Shown here: positions 37,124 through 37,806 of the stretch, piece after piece
Numbering within the stretch: the stretch's first letter is position 1
How the letters are laid out: each line of letters begins with the position of its first letter
From: Thermoplasmata archaeon
Lineage (GTDB): Archaea > Thermoplasmatota > Thermoplasmata > Thermoplasmatales > Thermoplasmataceae
NCBI GenBank assembly: GCA_021792655.1
Contig: JAJYUG010000008.1
Span: 1-37,806, forward strand
Reading direction: 5' to 3'
Length of the DNA stretch: 37,806 nucleotides
The notes under the pieces: model-generated
Database searches by the model: none
What the model saw: the letters and a program-made list of their open reading frames with translations, nothing else
Told to the model about the DNA's origin: nothing
Position numbers and translations under genes: made by a program

Positions 37124-37197
37124 GGGTCCGTAGCTTAGCTAGGTAGAGCGATGGACTCTTAATCCATAGGTCGGGGGTCCAAACCCCCCCGGACCCG
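37124..37197 (+). tRNA. tRNA-Lys (CUU)
   Basis: GGGTCCG acceptor pairs with CGGACCC; D-arm GCTT/GAGC; anticodon arm ATGGA-CTCTTAA-TCCAT; T-stem GGGGG/CCCCC. No encoded CCA; TATA-like AAAATATAAATTATA upstream. Confidence 0.95.
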
Positions 37198-37386
37198 CTT
37201 TATCCCTGTTTAATTCTGTGAGCATTTTCAATGTCGGTTTTTTGTTTAGTAGGAGAAAGTTGCATTAGATTCGCTTGAAAGAAATTCTTGTATTACAGGT
37301 ATTACGGGTAATACACGATTGGGCGCAGTTTAATGTTAGAATTTCATAGTAATGTGCCCATGTATACAATATGTAGCTGCAAGCCC

Positions 37387-37806
37387 TCAAGTGGAGGGTT
37401 TGACAAGTACAAAAACGTAGTCAAATGGCCTTGAATAATCGTCTGGTTCAACTTTGATTTCTATTGTTTCGAAACCGGAAGCTTTCAACAACCCGCCTAA
37501 TTTACTTGCAGAATAGTAATTTACCATTATCTCCCCTCCTTCCGTTGACTCTTCTATTATGCTTACACTGGTGTCTTTCGTTCTTGTGGCAATATATAGG
37601 GTTCCATCATCCTTTAAAACTCTCTTAAATTCTTGAAGTGCCAATTTGACATCAGCCTCACCCAAATGAAGCAGAGTTGCAACATTCCATATGCCCTCAA
37701 AGTAATTCGATGGAAAATTTAGATGGCGTATATCCATAACCTTGAATTCAGCCAAAGGGTTGTTCTTGGCGGCTACCTCAATCATTGCGCTTGAACTATC
37801 TATTCC
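37387..37806 (-). CDS. Class I SAM-dependent methyltransferase (partial; 5' end outside the window)
   Basis: Reads back to the window edge as ..GIDSSSAMIEVAAKNNPLAEFKVMDIRHLNFPSNYFEGIWNVATLLHLGEADVKLALQEFKRVLKDDGTLYIAT, typical methyltransferase motifs I-IV. Confidence 0.85.
   Translation of the reverse strand, partial: GIDSSSAMIEVAAKNNPLAEFKVMDIRHLNFPSNYFEGIWNVATLLHLGEADVKLALQEFKRVLKDDGTLYIATRTKDTSVSIIEESTEGGEIMVNYYSASKLGGLLKASGFETIEIKVEPDDYSRPFDYVFVLVKPST

Noticed and set aside
1-37806. CRISPR array, transposon or prophage
   Set aside because: Scanned for regularly spaced direct repeats, transposase/integrase-like ORFs and terminal repeats; none seen.

Overview
Euryarchaeal chromosomal window, most likely Thermoplasmata/Thermoplasmatales-like. 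The lineage is inferred from gene families, a 5S rRNA gene not linked to an upstream 23S gene, and absence of L14e/L34e beside cmk-cbf5. From left to right it contains: an orphan 5S rRNA (-); a polytopic membrane protein; otsA-otsB (trehalose synthesis); a top6B-top6A-nitrilase operon (-); a DUF4382-like secreted protein (+); the PAC2-Nop10-aIF2alpha-S27e-L44e cluster (-); an SDR enzyme; aEF1beta with a small zinc-ribbon protein; a radical SAM enzyme; an M50/site-2-protease-like protein overlapped by a 1239-aa helical-repeat (TPR-like) protein; LSm-L37e-purF (+); and a ~17 kb co-directional block of about 30 genes (-) running L3 ... SecY-AdkA-DUF106-Cmk-Cbf5-Nop5. The right end has tRNA-Lys(CUU) and a truncated SAM methyltransferase. 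Three short CDS missing from the ORF track were recovered by hand (L37e, S14, zinc ribbon). I saw no CRISPR array, transposase or prophage. Much of the window is conserved housekeeping. The points most worth checking are: Topo VI in an apparently Thermoplasmatales-like genome, with a perfect inverted repeat in its divergent promoter; a ~236-nt out-of-frame overlap between Cbf5 and an N-terminally short Nop5; the giant TPR/site-2 protease pair; a structured unannotated region between the L3 promoter and tRNA-Lys; and a C at T-loop position 55 in tRNA-Lys.
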